33,884 nt of DNA from Zooshikella ganghwensis DSM 15267 (GCF_000428585.1 NZ_AUAF01000044.1:1-33884); one strand, 5' to 3'; numbered from the stretch's first letter, positions 18,901-29,035 are shown. Notes: generated by a model not told the origin, from the letters alone. Translations and numbers: made by a program.

Positions 18901-19371
18901 CAAACGTTTAACAGCGTCTTCATAGAGGACTTGGGCACTATCAACAATATCTGGCATACCTCCAAAACCTGACAGCATAGGCAACTGCCGAGCGAGTTGG
19001 GCACAAAACCCATCAATAGTTTGAATACGCAGACGATTGCCATTTTCCAGTAACTGCCAGCCCATAGTGGCATTTTTCTGCAAGGCCTGACGAGCAAGCT
19101 GATAGGTTTGGGCTAAGTAGGGATCTTTAGGGCAAGAGGTGGTAGCAGCCTCACGTAAGGCGTTGAGAATACGAACACGCATTTCTGCTGCCGCCTTACG
19201 GGTAAAAGTAATGCATAGAATTTCTTCTGGTTTTTCCACAACACCCAGTAATGTTAATACCCGCTGCGTCAATAAACCGGTTTTTCCAGAGCCTGCGGGT
19301 GCAGTCACTGCAAACGACTGGGCAGGATCAAGTGCGGCTAACCGAGCTTGAATATCAGCTGGCTGAATCAT
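15985..19371 (-). CDS. AddA-like UvrD-family helicase/nuclease
   Basis: A superfamily 1A helicase with a C-terminal RecB-type nuclease domain, of the kind that resects double-strand breaks. Walker A APAGSGKT has Lys30, motif Ia is ITFTRKAAAEM, motif II is DEFQDTS (about 421-427), motif V is MTIHKAKGLEFDTV and motif VI is RVLYVACTRAKKQLYL. The nuclease core reads VVDRTF...WIVDYKT, with the active-site Asp-x-Lys ending at Lys1070, and GTVVHRALYHI supplies the upstream His. The open frame extends to 19422, but ATG 19371 overlaps the upstream stop as ATGA, which signals translational coupling and gives the normal N terminus (1128 residues). With its partner it resembles AddAB rather than RecBCD. 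A Chi-like recognition site is not predictable from here. Confidence 0.88.
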   Translation of the reverse strand: MIQPADIQARLAALDPAQSFAVTAPAGSGKTGLLTQRVLTLLGVVEKPEEILCITFTRKAAAEMRVRILNALREAATTSCPKDPYLAQTYQLARQALQKNATMGWQLLENGNRLRIQTIDGFCAQLARQLPMLSGFGGMPDIVDSAQVLYEDAVKRLLAELNSQDVIGDDIALLLDHLDNRMDRLQRLLVSLLERRDQWLQFMVACHQDEQFQAKLEQAIYQVNCQLLLEVREKLTPYDSDLVMLADQAAQQLVSEEPDHTQVVCLGMVELPKAEPSHLAQWLGLADMLLTQKGQWRKSVTKKQGFPTGKTKAEKAQFEPLKQAVNALLATLSEQPGLADALQQVRSLPPVSYAPHQWQVIKALSHVLPRLAGHLLLVFRDQGAVDHSQITEAALVALGQDLTPSDLALRLDYQIKHILVDEFQDTSSPQFALLERLVQGWTADDSRSLFIVGDGMQSCYGFRDANVGLFLRARRYGVGDVSLTPLQLTTNFRSQAGIIHWVNQVFKQAFPAQENIPLGAVQYSASTPFCPALDDRPVLCMGCEDSSRQLEAQQVTQLVQKHLDERPRETIAILVRNRSHLRTIIPSLQQAGIRWQATDIDPLASRPLILDLLSLTRALTNAADKLAWLAVLRAPWCGLNQQDLETIAQVASKTVIQSIESPDIMQRLSHDGVLRLQRVAPVLAKAYLQRQRKHLVALVHGCWLALGGPAATLDLVTLNDLDAFWLVLDAMPSSAIKPFNHMELEEKVAKLYAQADPEGDPRVQIMTIHKAKGLEFDTVILPGLEKRGQADSSSLLLWQQRLSEDQQAASSLLMSPLHRYEDEQGDKLYEFIRQQEQQKQRLESIRVLYVACTRAKKQLYLLFSGEQNKEPSKDALLACIWPAIRHQIQWQALPASDTALASKQIESGQFLHRLPADWTCPSLPRGQLLKAYRGEEYDDEENLPELNWDDVPRHVGTVVHRALYHITITGIEKIKSQAKAYCDQRQAVWLQHLRQLGVGREDYDRGLQSVRAAVTKTLQDPQALWLLDHSLEDSQCEYPITMQVRGKMLHYVVDRTFIDAAGTRWIVDYKTVEFDARTGSLDNLIQQEIAEYKSQLQNYVQTFQLMESRPTQSALYFTNISRLIKVSL

Positions 19372-22100
19372 AATGACAGCTCCTGCACTCGACACAGAGA
19401 CTGCCGCTGACACTGTTGGCAAACTTGAGGGCGCTTGGGTTCAACACGAGTATCACCTTGCAAGAAGCCTTTTACTAAATCCGTAAGGTTGGTTTGCCAC
19501 TGTTTAATAAGCTCATCCCACTGAGCGGGTAGGGCGATCCGGCGTTTTTTAGCGGTTAAAGGATCTATGCCCTCTATACCAACCTCGGTTGCTGCAAGCC
19601 CTTGCCACTGACACAATCCTCGCCGCACTTCAGCAAAGGCTAGCGCGGTGATTGGCTGCTTAGCTTGCAAAACATACAAGGGCAGCTGAGGGTTATCAGG
19701 TCGCTCACCTAGCCAGCTTTGTAGTTGGCTGGCACTACTTTTGTAGTCAACTAACAGTAAAGTACCATCAGCTAAGCGATCAATGCGATCAACCTGCAGC
19801 TGCAGAGGCAGTCCTGCAAACTCACAACGACGGCGCCTTTCAATAACCACTACCTCAAAATCAGGCCGAGCTTTTTCTAAAGCAAGCCACTGGAATAATG
19901 TTTCCTTGAGCCGCTGCTGCTCCATTTTATAAAGGCGAGGAGTCAACAGCTGGGGTTGGCGCTTACGGAATTGCTCTAACGCTTCTGCAATAGCCGCATC
20001 AATGAGCTGAGCCTCTTGTGCTTCAGTTAATGCAATCAACTCCTGACGTTTACCTAGCTGTTGCCAGCAAAAGGCCAGTGCCTGGTGCAGATACTGGCCT
20101 CGATCCTGAGGTGTAATACCAAACACTACCTGAGGCCATGGATTTACGCGCAGCCGGTGCTCAGCAAAGGCTTTGAATGGGCATAGTGCTTGATTTTGTA
20201 AGATCCGACTTCCCCCCCTTACTTGGGATGGCTGTGCCACTCCCGCACTATGATCCACCCGCCAACGCTCTAAGTGATGTTGAGCAAGGAGTGTCTCGGT
20301 ATAGTCATTAATAGGTTTCAGCCAACGGTTAACATCCAAAGTAGGCAAGTCGTTAAGTAACGGGCAGGGCGCTTGTTCTCGTTCCCCCTCATGTTTTGCA
20401 TATGAGAAAACAACATGCTGAGCATTGTGCTGATAACCTGAAATCAGAGACTGGGTAAACATCAACTCTCGCTCAGCAGAAGCATGAGGCATGTGCAATC
20501 TAACTTGCAACGCAATTGGAATCAGTGGGTTAGGGGCTGGGGCGGGAGGCCAATGGCTATCATCAAAGCCAACTAACCAGCAATGACTAAAACGTAAACC
20601 CGCACCTTCGAGCGCGCCTAAGATTTGAATGGGAGAATCCTTGGTTTGGGCTTGAAAGGTATTTTGCAGCAACTGGCGCTGCAGCAGTGCCAGTGCCTCA
20701 GGCAATGACAGTGTTTCAGTAAAGCCATCAAGCCCAGCAAAACTTTTAAGGGCTTCATAAAAACGAGTAACCTGCTGGTACTCAACACTATCTAACCGCT
20801 GCTCCCCAGGCCAGCCAAGCAGTGCAAGCTGCTTAGCAAATAGTTTTGCCCAGTGGCTTGGCCACTGTTTGTGCACCTGAAAACCACCTTGATGCTCAAT
20901 TTTCAGCTGTTCAAAGCGCTGCAACTGCTGGGTTAAGTAGCAGGTAGGCTCGGCAAGCAAGTCGCCTTGTGGATTCAATTGTTGCAGCTGATGCCAGCGG
21001 GAGTAACTGGCTTGACTTCGGTAGCGCACCAGCGAAGTAGAAAGCTGTTCTTGCTGCAAGTCAGCCAGCTCTCTCAAAAAGTACGCAAGGAAGCCCTCTT
21101 CATATAAAGACACTCGCCAAAAAGGTGTATTAAATAGTGCTTGCCAAACACTGGTGGATAATTGGGGCCGGTTGAGCTGTAACATCATGAGTGCGGCAAC
21201 CACGATGGGTTGCTGGCTGAGTGGCGTGCCCGCGGAAAAGTTAAAGGGCAGGGTATAGCGGGCTGTATCGGCCAGCATGTACTGAGGCTCAAATACCTGC
21301 TGAAATATCCGCTCAACCTGGTCTCGGCACTGACTTAAGGTCGGCACAATAATACCAATCATGGCCTCTTGGTTTTCAGCTAACACTGACTTCGCCCACT
21401 GAGCAGCTACCCGTAACTCATCATGAAAACGGGGTAAGCAGGCTAACGCTTTAGTTTCTGACTCACAGGTAGGACGAATATCGTGGACAGCATCTGCTGC
21501 CACCTGAAAAAGGGCTTGATACAAAGGTGCCAAAGAGTCAAAGCCCACTAGCCAAATATCACTTAATTTAGTTAACCATTGCTGGTGCCAGGCTTTTGTA
21601 AGTACTTCTGCAAGCTGAACGATAGGTAGCAAGTGTTGCTGCTGGCACTGCGCTAAAAATTTGACACTCCATCGTTGGAGCATGACACCCTCTGAGGTAG
21701 TCGCTAACTCATTATCATCGAGTGCAACTTGCCATAAAACCAGCTGTTTAAAGGCATTATGTGCCGTATGTGCAGTTGAGGTAACGCGCAATAGTGCACT
21801 TGCGTCGTCATCCTGGCGTAAAATTTGCTCCCACATCAACTGGCTTTGAAATTCAGTGAGTAGTGTTCGGGTCAATGCAGGTCGATAACCTAAATCAGCC
21901 AACCGCGCCCACTGACTTTGCAGCCAGGCTTCAAGCGCCATTACTCTGGGAGTTGGCCAAGCATGAAGTCCCATTGCAACCTTTTCTTGAGCATAAGCTG
22001 CATGAATTTTTGCAGCCATACGACGGTTTGGCGTGATAATCGTATGTTGCTCCGTCAGTGCAGGACGAAGTGCTGTTAAATCAAACAACGCTTTACTCAA
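19368..22100 (-). CDS. AddB-like PD-(D/E)XK nuclease with inactive helicase domain
   Basis: This is the partner subunit of the AddA-like helicase. The 910-residue protein has a helicase-like N-terminal part that lacks a Walker A lysine motif (TIITPNRRMA at 20-29 instead), as expected for the inactivated SF1 fold of AddB. The C-terminal nuclease domain has VDRID...LLVDYKSS with the catalytic Asp-x-Lys. Four cysteines are placed as in the AddB iron-sulfur staple: Cys640 (ALCPF) before the nuclease fold and Cys894-x2-Cys897-x5-Cys903 at the very end, so a [4Fe-4S] cluster is likely. It is the first gene of the two-gene operon; its TGA overlaps the ATG of the next gene. Domain order and the cluster support an AddAB-like DNA break repair enzyme. 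Confidence 0.85.
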   Translation of the reverse strand: MSKALFDLTALRPALTEQHTIITPNRRMAAKIHAAYAQEKVAMGLHAWPTPRVMALEAWLQSQWARLADLGYRPALTRTLLTEFQSQLMWEQILRQDDDASALLRVTSTAHTAHNAFKQLVLWQVALDDNELATTSEGVMLQRWSVKFLAQCQQQHLLPIVQLAEVLTKAWHQQWLTKLSDIWLVGFDSLAPLYQALFQVAADAVHDIRPTCESETKALACLPRFHDELRVAAQWAKSVLAENQEAMIGIIVPTLSQCRDQVERIFQQVFEPQYMLADTARYTLPFNFSAGTPLSQQPIVVAALMMLQLNRPQLSTSVWQALFNTPFWRVSLYEEGFLAYFLRELADLQQEQLSTSLVRYRSQASYSRWHQLQQLNPQGDLLAEPTCYLTQQLQRFEQLKIEHQGGFQVHKQWPSHWAKLFAKQLALLGWPGEQRLDSVEYQQVTRFYEALKSFAGLDGFTETLSLPEALALLQRQLLQNTFQAQTKDSPIQILGALEGAGLRFSHCWLVGFDDSHWPPAPAPNPLIPIALQVRLHMPHASAERELMFTQSLISGYQHNAQHVVFSYAKHEGEREQAPCPLLNDLPTLDVNRWLKPINDYTETLLAQHHLERWRVDHSAGVAQPSQVRGGSRILQNQALCPFKAFAEHRLRVNPWPQVVFGITPQDRGQYLHQALAFCWQQLGKRQELIALTEAQEAQLIDAAIAEALEQFRKRQPQLLTPRLYKMEQQRLKETLFQWLALEKARPDFEVVVIERRRRCEFAGLPLQLQVDRIDRLADGTLLLVDYKSSASQLQSWLGERPDNPQLPLYVLQAKQPITALAFAEVRRGLCQWQGLAATEVGIEGIDPLTAKKRRIALPAQWDELIKQWQTNLTDLVKGFLQGDTRVEPKRPQVCQQCQRQSLCRVQELSL

Positions 22101-22208
22101 TGCTTAACGCTTCCTTTTGACCTTTACGAAACACATAATACAAGCGCATTATAACGAGAAGAACTAAATTACCAAGTAACTGAACGATAAACATACTAAA
22201 GGATGCTT

Positions 22209-23135
22209 ATGAAAATTGCTGTGGTTGGCGTTGGTGCAATTGGTGGTATCTATGGAGGCTTACTGGCCAACGTGGGTCATGATGTACACTTTTTATTACA
22301 CAGTGATTTTGACCATGTGCAGCGTAATGGACTCAGGATTGATTCTGTGCTTGGAGATTTCCAACTGCCTCAAGTCAATGCCTACAAATCGGCTGCCGAT
22401 ATGCCACAGTGTGATGTAGTGATTGTTGCATTAAAAACGACAGCAAACATGCAGTTAGCACCAATACTTGATGTATTACTTAAACCTGAAACCACACTGT
22501 TACTATTACAAAATGGGCTTGGTGCAGAGGAGTTCCTGGCACAACACTATCCCAATAACAGTTTACTCAGTGGCCTTTGTTTTATTTGCTGTAGCAAAAT
22601 TGGTCCAGGGCATATTCTTCACCTTGATCAGGGAGCCATTCGCTTAGGTGAATACAACCCGCAGCAGGAAGCAGGTATTACCCCTAAAATGCGGGATATT
22701 GCAGAGCTGTTTGCCAACACCGGCATATCCATTCATTTCACCCCCAACCTATTACAGGCCCGCTGGGAAAAACTGGTCTGGAACATTCCCTTCAATGGAT
22801 TATCTGTTGTTTTGCAGCAATCAACCCAAGGCTTACTCACTGATCGTCATTGCCGTGATCTTTTAGTAGAGTTAATGGAAGAAGTGATTGCAGCAGCTAA
22901 TCACTGTGGATTTACGATCCAGCCCAGCTATGCTCAGGTACTACTACATGCCACTGACAAAATGGCTGATTACCAGCCCAGCATGCTATTAGACTATCAA
23001 AATAAGCGACCACTGGAGCTGGAAAGCATTTATTGGGAACCTATTCGAACCGCTGCTGAACGAGGCTTTGATATGGCTAAAACCCGAGTCATTGCCCAAC
23101 AGCTTGCGTTTTTAGACCAGAAAAATTCACCTTAA
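22209..23135 (+). CDS. Ketopantoate reductase (PanE/ApbA) family protein
   Basis: This is an NADPH-dependent 2-dehydropantoate 2-reductase family enzyme; the family reaction makes pantoate for coenzyme A. The Rossmann start is MKIAVVGVGAIGGIYGG. The nucleotide and substrate segments VALKTT and LLQNGLG follow, with the catalytic lysine in RWEKLVWNIPFN (Lys188) and the C-terminal LELESIYW with the conserved glutamates. ATG 22209 is used because AAAGGA lies at good spacing; the frame also opens at ATG 22203. The residue pattern around the lysine is that of the broader PanE-like group, some members of which act on other 2-keto acids, so true pantothenate function is likely but not certain. It is divergent from the AddB-like gene and 70 bases upstream of the nucleotidase gene. 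Confidence 0.85.
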   Translation: MKIAVVGVGAIGGIYGGLLANVGHDVHFLLHSDFDHVQRNGLRIDSVLGDFQLPQVNAYKSAADMPQCDVVIVALKTTANMQLAPILDVLLKPETTLLLLQNGLGAEEFLAQHYPNNSLLSGLCFICCSKIGPGHILHLDQGAIRLGEYNPQQEAGITPKMRDIAELFANTGISIHFTPNLLQARWEKLVWNIPFNGLSVVLQQSTQGLLTDRHCRDLLVELMEEVIAAANHCGFTIQPSYAQVLLHATDKMADYQPSMLLDYQNKRPLELESIYWEPIRTAAERGFDMAKTRVIAQQLAFLDQKNSP

Positions 23136-23205
23136 AACATTAAATATCAATAAGTTACATAGAGTATTTAAAGTAATTTAACTACCTATACCCAGGCTCA
23201 TCCAT

Positions 23206-24147
23206 ATGACGACACCACACGAAAAACTAGTTATCGCTGTCTCATCTCGTGCCTTATTTGATCTGGATGAAGGCCACCAAATTTTCCTAAATCAAGGATT
23301 AGATGCCTATTCCGAATACCAAATTACCCATGAGAATGAAATATTGACTCCTGGTCAGGCCTTTCCATTAGTCAAAAAATTACTATCAATTAATCAACAA
23401 CTACCTGGAGATCCCAAGGTTGAAGTGATTTTATTGTCCCGTAATTCTGCTGACACTGGGCTACGTGTATTTAACTCAATTAGCCACTATCAGCTGCCTA
23501 TTGAGCGCGCTGCATTTTGTGGCGGGCGCAGCCCCTACCGTTATGTATCTGCTTTTGGTTGCCACCTTTTTTTGTCTACCCATGCAGAAGATGTCAGTAG
23601 TGCTCTGCAAGCAGGGTATGCGGCTGCTACCATTCTACCCACCGCACGCAAGACACCTCAGGCTGATGAAGGAGAGCTTTGCTTTGCTTTTGATGGGGAT
23701 GCAGTCATCTTTTCTGATGAGGCAGAGCGTATTTATAAATCATCAGGCTTGGCAGCATTCAGCGCCAGCGAGAAAGCTAAAGCAGCTGCCAATGAACCAT
23801 TGTCTGGTGGTCCCTTTAAAGCATTTTTATCGGCACTGCATAATTTACAACAGCAGTTTCCTGTTAATGAATGTCCAATTCGTACCGCTCTGGTCACTGC
23901 TCGTTCTGCACCTGCTCATGAGCGCGTGATTAAAACACTACGAGAGTGGGGTATTCGGCTTGATGAGTCTTTATTTTTAGGAGGACTGACTAAGGCAGCC
24001 TTTTTAAAAGCGTTCCATGCAGATGTGTTTTTTGATGATCAAACAGTTCATTGTGAGTCAGCAAGAGAGCATGTGACGACGGGCCATGTTCCCCATGGTA
24101 TTGCTAATGAGCCTCCCACGGAGGAGGACCAACAGCAAAACCATTAG
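23206..24147 (+). CDS. Cytosolic 5'-nucleotidase (NT5C1-like family)
   Basis: This is a HAD-type 5'-nucleotidase of the family that includes eukaryotic cN-I; members dephosphorylate nucleoside monophosphates. Recognisable pieces are VIAVSSRALFDL near the N terminus, VILLSRNSADTGLRVFNSI, AFCGGRSPYRY, and the acidic motif FAFDGDAVIFSDEAE with the nucleophile-type aspartates. RTALVTARSAPAHERVI and ADVFFDDQ complete the fold. At 313 residues the length is usual. It follows the PanE-like gene by 70 bases, possibly in one transcript. Its last four bases overlap the stop of the convergent TauE/SafE gene, leaving no room for a terminator between them. Confidence 0.88.
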   Translation: MTTPHEKLVIAVSSRALFDLDEGHQIFLNQGLDAYSEYQITHENEILTPGQAFPLVKKLLSINQQLPGDPKVEVILLSRNSADTGLRVFNSISHYQLPIERAAFCGGRSPYRYVSAFGCHLFLSTHAEDVSSALQAGYAAATILPTARKTPQADEGELCFAFDGDAVIFSDEAERIYKSSGLAAFSASEKAKAAANEPLSGGPFKAFLSALHNLQQQFPVNECPIRTALVTARSAPAHERVIKTLREWGIRLDESLFLGGLTKAAFLKAFHADVFFDDQTVHCESAREHVTTGHVPHGIANEPPTEEDQQQNH

Positions 24148-24926
24148 AAAAATGCATACTTGACGCCCAGAGCCAGAAGGGTACTTGCCAGCACAGGATG
24201 CATGACTCGATCAGGTAGTCGACTGCCTAAACGGGTACCAACATAAATCGCAGGTAATGAACCTATTAATAGACTAAAGAGCAAGTGAAAATCTACGTTA
24301 CCTAAAAACACATGACCAAGACCTGCTACTAATGTAAGAGGAACAGCATGTGCTAGATCAGTTCCAACAATTCGGCTCGACATTAAGCTCGGATAAAGCA
24401 CTAATAATATAGCGGTGCCAATAGCACCAGCCCCCACTGATGACAGGGTTACAAAAGTACCAAGCAAAATGCCCATCAGCCATGTCAACAATGGTGTATG
24501 TCGCTGATAAAAAGACAGCTGATTATGCCCTGCCTGAGACCTTGCGGGAACTAACCACTTCTTAGCGAGCAATACCAATGCTGTTAACATCAGCATGGCG
24601 CCTAAGCTAGAGGTCAACAAATGACTGTACGCCTGGCTGTCAGTAAAAAAGTAATGAAGTACAAGAATCGTTAAGCCAGCTGCAGGTAAGCTACCAGCCC
24701 CCAGTATTGCCACTACGCGCCAATTTATGGTCCGCTGTCGGTGGTGAATATAAACGCCACTGGCTTTAGTTAGCGATGCATATAATAAGTCAGTACCTAT
24801 GGCGATGTGGGGAGGATAACCAAACAAAAGAAGAAGAGGGGTCATCAAAGAACCACCACCAACTCCCGTCAAACCTACCGCCAAACCAACAAATGCACCT
24901 GTAAGGATATAAAGCAAAATTTCCAT
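24144..24926 (-). CDS. TauE/SafE (TSUP) family sulfur-compound permease
   Basis: A polytopic membrane protein of about 260 residues with some 7-8 hydrophobic helices and the duplicated motif of this family: AVGLTGVGGGSLMTPLLL in the first half and VTLSSVGAGAIGTAIL in the second. Members export or import sulfite, sulfoacetate, thiosulfate or similar anions. The divergent neighbour is CysB, regulator of sulfur assimilation, which supports a sulfur substrate. ATG 24926 is chosen over TTG 24929. The 3' end touches the convergent nucleotidase gene. Confidence 0.85.
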   Translation of the reverse strand: MEILLYILTGAFVGLAVGLTGVGGGSLMTPLLLLFGYPPHIAIGTDLLYASLTKASGVYIHHRQRTINWRVVAILGAGSLPAAGLTILVLHYFFTDSQAYSHLLTSSLGAMLMLTALVLLAKKWLVPARSQAGHNQLSFYQRHTPLLTWLMGILLGTFVTLSSVGAGAIGTAILLVLYPSLMSSRIVGTDLAHAVPLTLVAGLGHVFLGNVDFHLLFSLLIGSLPAIYVGTRLGSRLPDRVMHPVLASTLLALGVKYAFF

Positions 24927-25061
24927 CAAATATGGTCTAAGGTTATAAATAGTGAGCGGGAAGTAAACATTAGCAACATATGCCCTGTTTGCTCTGGTAA
25001 ATGTAGCGGTTTAGATCTATTCTTAAAAAGAATATTTACTTATATTTTTATACTCTATACG

Positions 25062-26059
<998 letters not shown>

Positions 26060-26096
26060 TCAGCTGATTTCATACAATACATTCATTTCACCTAGA

Positions 26097-26144
26097 ACTG
26101 AGTCTCACACCACCCTCCATCACTCAAGTGAGGCTCAGTGTTTT
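26097..26144 (+). terminator. Terminator after cysB
   Basis: ACTGAGTCTCAC pairs with GTGAGGCTCAGT over 12 positions (one G-U) around a 19-base loop. GTTTTG follows directly. The T run is short (four). Confidence 0.5.
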
Positions 26145-26172
26145 GCTATATGTTTTAAAGATAAAGGATGCC

Positions 26173-26511
26173 CTAAAGCTTAGGGATATGGTTACGTGGA
26201 TCCTCTTCAAGCTGTTGGTGATGAGGTTTTAACACTTCCTGCACCAACTTAAAGTAAACAGTGTAAATTCGGGTTCCGTAACTAGGATCTTCAACAATAA
26301 AAAAAGGTGCTTGAGTAACACCAAGCTCAGCCGCTTTGATCATACCCGGAGAAAAAGGGTCCACTTCATGGGCCTCAATCACCTCATCAATCAAATCAAT
26401 AAACCCGGATGCTTCTAAGCGCTGCTGTACATCATTGCACTTCCGACAGGCAGAACCGTCCGCCAGAATTTTTTTTACCATTGTAATATGTGGAGTACCT
26501 GATCCTTTCAT
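26173..26511 (-). CDS. Thioredoxin/glutaredoxin-like protein linked to cysH
   Basis: A 112-residue soluble protein with a thioredoxin-fold look: an N-terminal beta strand (HITMVKKI), the redox-type Cys-x-x-Cys in SACRKCNDV, and the cis-proline region TQAPFFIVED. The C-terminal tail is charged. I recall a similar protein between cysB and cysH in Pseudomonas, so it is probably a conserved partner of APS reduction, which needs a thiol donor (thioredoxin or glutaredoxin). That role is inference. ATG 26511 is preferred over the adjacent GTG 26514. It follows cysH by 36 bases, likely in one operon. Confidence 0.75.
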   Translation of the reverse strand: MKGSGTPHITMVKKILADGSACRKCNDVQQRLEASGFIDLIDEVIEAHEVDPFSPGMIKAAELGVTQAPFFIVEDPSYGTRIYTVYFKLVQEVLKPHHQQLEEDPRNHIPKL

Positions 26512-26547
26512 CACAAAACCTATTGAGCTTTACTACCAAAAACCAAA

Positions 26548-27273
26548 CTAATCTGCTTGTGGAATATTTCCCGCATGCAGCCCACACTCTTTTTGGGTTG
26601 ATGCTTCCCACCACCAACGGCCCTCACGCTCATGCTGGTTTGGCAACACAGGACGGGTACATGGCTCACAGCCAATGCTCACAAAACCACGCTCATGAAG
26701 AGCGTTATAGGGAAGTTCAAACATCCGAATATAATTCCATACCTGTTCAGAACTCCAGTTTGCGAGTGGGTTAAATTTAATCAATGGTTGCTGCTCACTG
26801 CCAAACGTATGATCTTGCTCAATCACAGGAATATGAGCGCGAGTGCTAGGACTCTGATCTTTACGTTGTCCTGTCACCCATGCCGATAAAGTACTCAGTT
26901 TACGACGCAGTGGTGCAATTTTTCGTACACCACAACACTCCTGATGTCCCTCTTTATAAAAACTAAATAACCCTTTTTCTTTCACCAGTGCTTCAACCGC
27001 TTGGGTCTCAGGAGAAAGAAGCTCAATGGCAATGCCATAGTGATCTCTTACCGCTTCAATAAACTGGTAGGTTTCAGGGTGCAACCTTCCTGTATCCAGT
27101 GAAAACACCCTTACGGTATCACTCACACGAGATGCGAGATCAATAAGCACCACATCTTCAGCACCACTGAATGAAATCGCCAGCTCGGGAAAGTGCGCTA
27201 CCGCCAACTCCATAATTTTTACTGGGTCTTGGTTGCTATACTCCAAGTTAAGCTGGGCAATATTTAATGACAC
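26548..27273 (-). CDS. cysH: Assimilatory adenylyl-sulfate (APS) reductase, Fe-S type
   Basis: CysH reduces activated sulfate to sulfite. The PP-loop ATPase-like core has [15 protein letters not shown] and [14 protein letters not shown]. The adjacent Cys-Cys in HQECCGVRK and the Cys-x-x-Cys in [10 protein letters not shown] are the four ligands of a [4Fe-4S] cluster, present in APS reductases and absent from the E. coli PAPS-type enzyme. The catalytic Cys is in the C-terminal KECGLH. So the substrate should be APS and no PAPS step is needed. The frame is open to 27345, but GTG 27273 has GAGGAG seven bases upstream and gives a normal N terminus (241 residues). Fe-S dependence links it to NfuA-type cluster supply. 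Confidence 0.93.
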   Translation of the reverse strand: MSLNIAQLNLEYSNQDPVKIMELAVAHFPELAISFSGAEDVVLIDLASRVSDTVRVFSLDTGRLHPETYQFIEAVRDHYGIAIELLSPETQAVEALVKEKGLFSFYKEGHQECCGVRKIAPLRRKLSTLSAWVTGQRKDQSPSTRAHIPVIEQDHTFGSEQQPLIKFNPLANWSSEQVWNYIRMFELPYNALHERGFVSIGCEPCTRPVLPNQHEREGRWWWEASTQKECGLHAGNIPQAD

Positions 27274-27468
27274 AAGGAAACTCCTCACACAGGCTGATAT
27301 GAGCATCCATACCCAGCACCAAACATTCTTGGCTTTGGGAGTCAATACTCTTACAAATAGTTATAAATATTATGTCAACTATAACAAAAAGCCTGAGCAC
27401 CATTAAAATAAAAACATCCACTAACATTATAAGTAGCTGCTATATATGATAGGTCTTGTTGTACACCC

Positions 27469-28890
27469 TTATTCTTCGATGGCCTGTTGATACTGAAAAG
27501 CTTCCAAGCAAGACAATAGATTTCGAACTTTTGTAATAGATTCCTGATACTCAGCATCGGCTTCAGAGTCAGCCACGATACCACCACCACCCCAGCAATG
27601 GAGCTGTCCCTGCTCTGCAACCAGCGTGCGAATGGCGATATTGGTATCCATCGAGCCATCCAGACTGATATAGCCGATACAGCCACAATAAGCCTGTCGT
27701 GAGACAGGCTCTAACGCATCAATAATTTCCATTGCCCGGACTTTAGGTGCACCTGTAATCGAACCGCCAGGAAAACTATCTTCTAATATATGATAGCAGT
27801 CGGCATCATCTTTTAATGTTGCTGTTACCGTAGACACCAAATGATGTACATTCGAAAATCGTTCAAGGGCAAAAAGCTGAGGTACTCGAACCTTTAGGCA
27901 GTGCTTACTTAAATCATTCCGCAGTAAATCCACTATCATGACATTTTCTGCCTGATCCTTTCCGCTATGCCTTAATTCATCAGCCAGCTGCTGATCGCGC
28001 TCAGGATCAGCATGTCTGGGCCTGGTTCCCTTGATTGGCTTGGTCTCCACCTTACCAGCCTTAACCTGAATAAAGCGTTCAGGCGAAATAGACATAACCG
28101 CTATATCAGGAAAATCTAACCAGGCAGAAAACGGTGCAGGGCTTACCCCTCGTAATGCAAGATACGCATCAGCAATATCGCCCCCATAGGTTGCCGAAAA
28201 GCGTTGCGTCAAGTTGACCTGGTAACAGTCACCTTGCCGGATATAGTGTTGAATGGCGTTGAACTGCTGATGATACTGGGTATAGGACGTAGCAGAGTTA
28301 AACGGGCCGTGTAATTGAAACGTATCATGAGGACGGCCAACTTGACTAAATACACGAGCCAATATTTCTGCCTGACCAAGACAACAGTCTTTATGCACAA
28401 CCACATATCCTTGCTGTTGCTGATGGTCAAGCACAATCGCCCATAGGTATAAACCAACAACCATATCCGTTTGTGTCGGTTCACTTGAAAAACGCTTAGG
28501 TTCTGTAGCAGACTTTAAGTCATACCCCCACCAGCCAAGCCATCCTCCCACAAATGGAATACCCTCAGGTATTTCTTCAGCAGCAACAGCATAATTAGCT
28601 GCAATTTCGCGCATTAAGGGAAAAGGGGAAGAAGATTGCCTCAAAGAAGCTGTTTTTTCAGTATTTTCAGCGAGTGAATAAAGCTGACCATCTTTATAGA
28701 TTTGCCCACCACGCCGTTCAAGCACAACCTCAGGCTCAGCAGTTAAAATATCAACCTGACTATCAGTGTAACTTGCTGGCTTTGTCGAGCTATCAAGCCA
28801 TGCAGCATAAGACCAGACTCGTAATCGAGAAAAGTAAGTCCAAGAAGGTTGGTAGGGGATAGGAATAACTGTAAGTGTTGGCTCGTTCAT
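27469..28890 (-). CDS. pabB: Aminodeoxychorismate synthase component I
   Basis: PabB converts chorismate, with ammonia from its glutaminase partner PabA, to 4-amino-4-deoxychorismate for folate synthesis. Chorismate-binding enzyme motifs are clear: DCYQVNLTQRF, MSISPERFI, the PabB-specific PIKGTRPRH with the lysine that forms the enzyme intermediate, QAENVMIVDLLRNDL, SFPGGSITGAPKVRAMEII and the C-terminal GGGGIVADS. Length 473 is normal. PIKGTRPR rather than PIAGTRKR separates it from anthranilate synthase TrpE. No PabA glutaminase or lyase PabC gene adjoins it. Confidence 0.95.
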   Translation of the reverse strand: MNEPTLTVIPIPYQPSWTYFSRLRVWSYAAWLDSSTKPASYTDSQVDILTAEPEVVLERRGGQIYKDGQLYSLAENTEKTASLRQSSSPFPLMREIAANYAVAAEEIPEGIPFVGGWLGWWGYDLKSATEPKRFSSEPTQTDMVVGLYLWAIVLDHQQQQGYVVVHKDCCLGQAEILARVFSQVGRPHDTFQLHGPFNSATSYTQYHQQFNAIQHYIRQGDCYQVNLTQRFSATYGGDIADAYLALRGVSPAPFSAWLDFPDIAVMSISPERFIQVKAGKVETKPIKGTRPRHADPERDQQLADELRHSGKDQAENVMIVDLLRNDLSKHCLKVRVPQLFALERFSNVHHLVSTVTATLKDDADCYHILEDSFPGGSITGAPKVRAMEIIDALEPVSRQAYCGCIGYISLDGSMDTNIAIRTLVAEQGQLHCWGGGGIVADSEADAEYQESITKVRNLLSCLEAFQYQQAIEE

Positions 28891-29035
28891 GACGCTTACT
28901 ACCGCTTAACACGGGCGCATTCTAACGTCTTGATCAAGCAAATGCATCCCATCACAAAGTAGATAAGCGAAATATCATCAGGAAAGGATTAGTTATTAGC
29001 TCTCCTCAATAAGAAACATCGCTGGGCAGTAATCG

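Noticed and set aside
19372-19422. Longer N terminus for the AddA-like protein from 19422
   Set aside because: The extra 17 residues lie in the preceding gene's coding sequence, are not helicase-like, and the ATGA overlap gives a better start.
27274-27345. Longer N terminus for CysH from 27345
   Set aside because: The added Trp/Cys-rich residues do not fit the family, while GTG 27273 has a strong GAGGAG site at ideal spacing.
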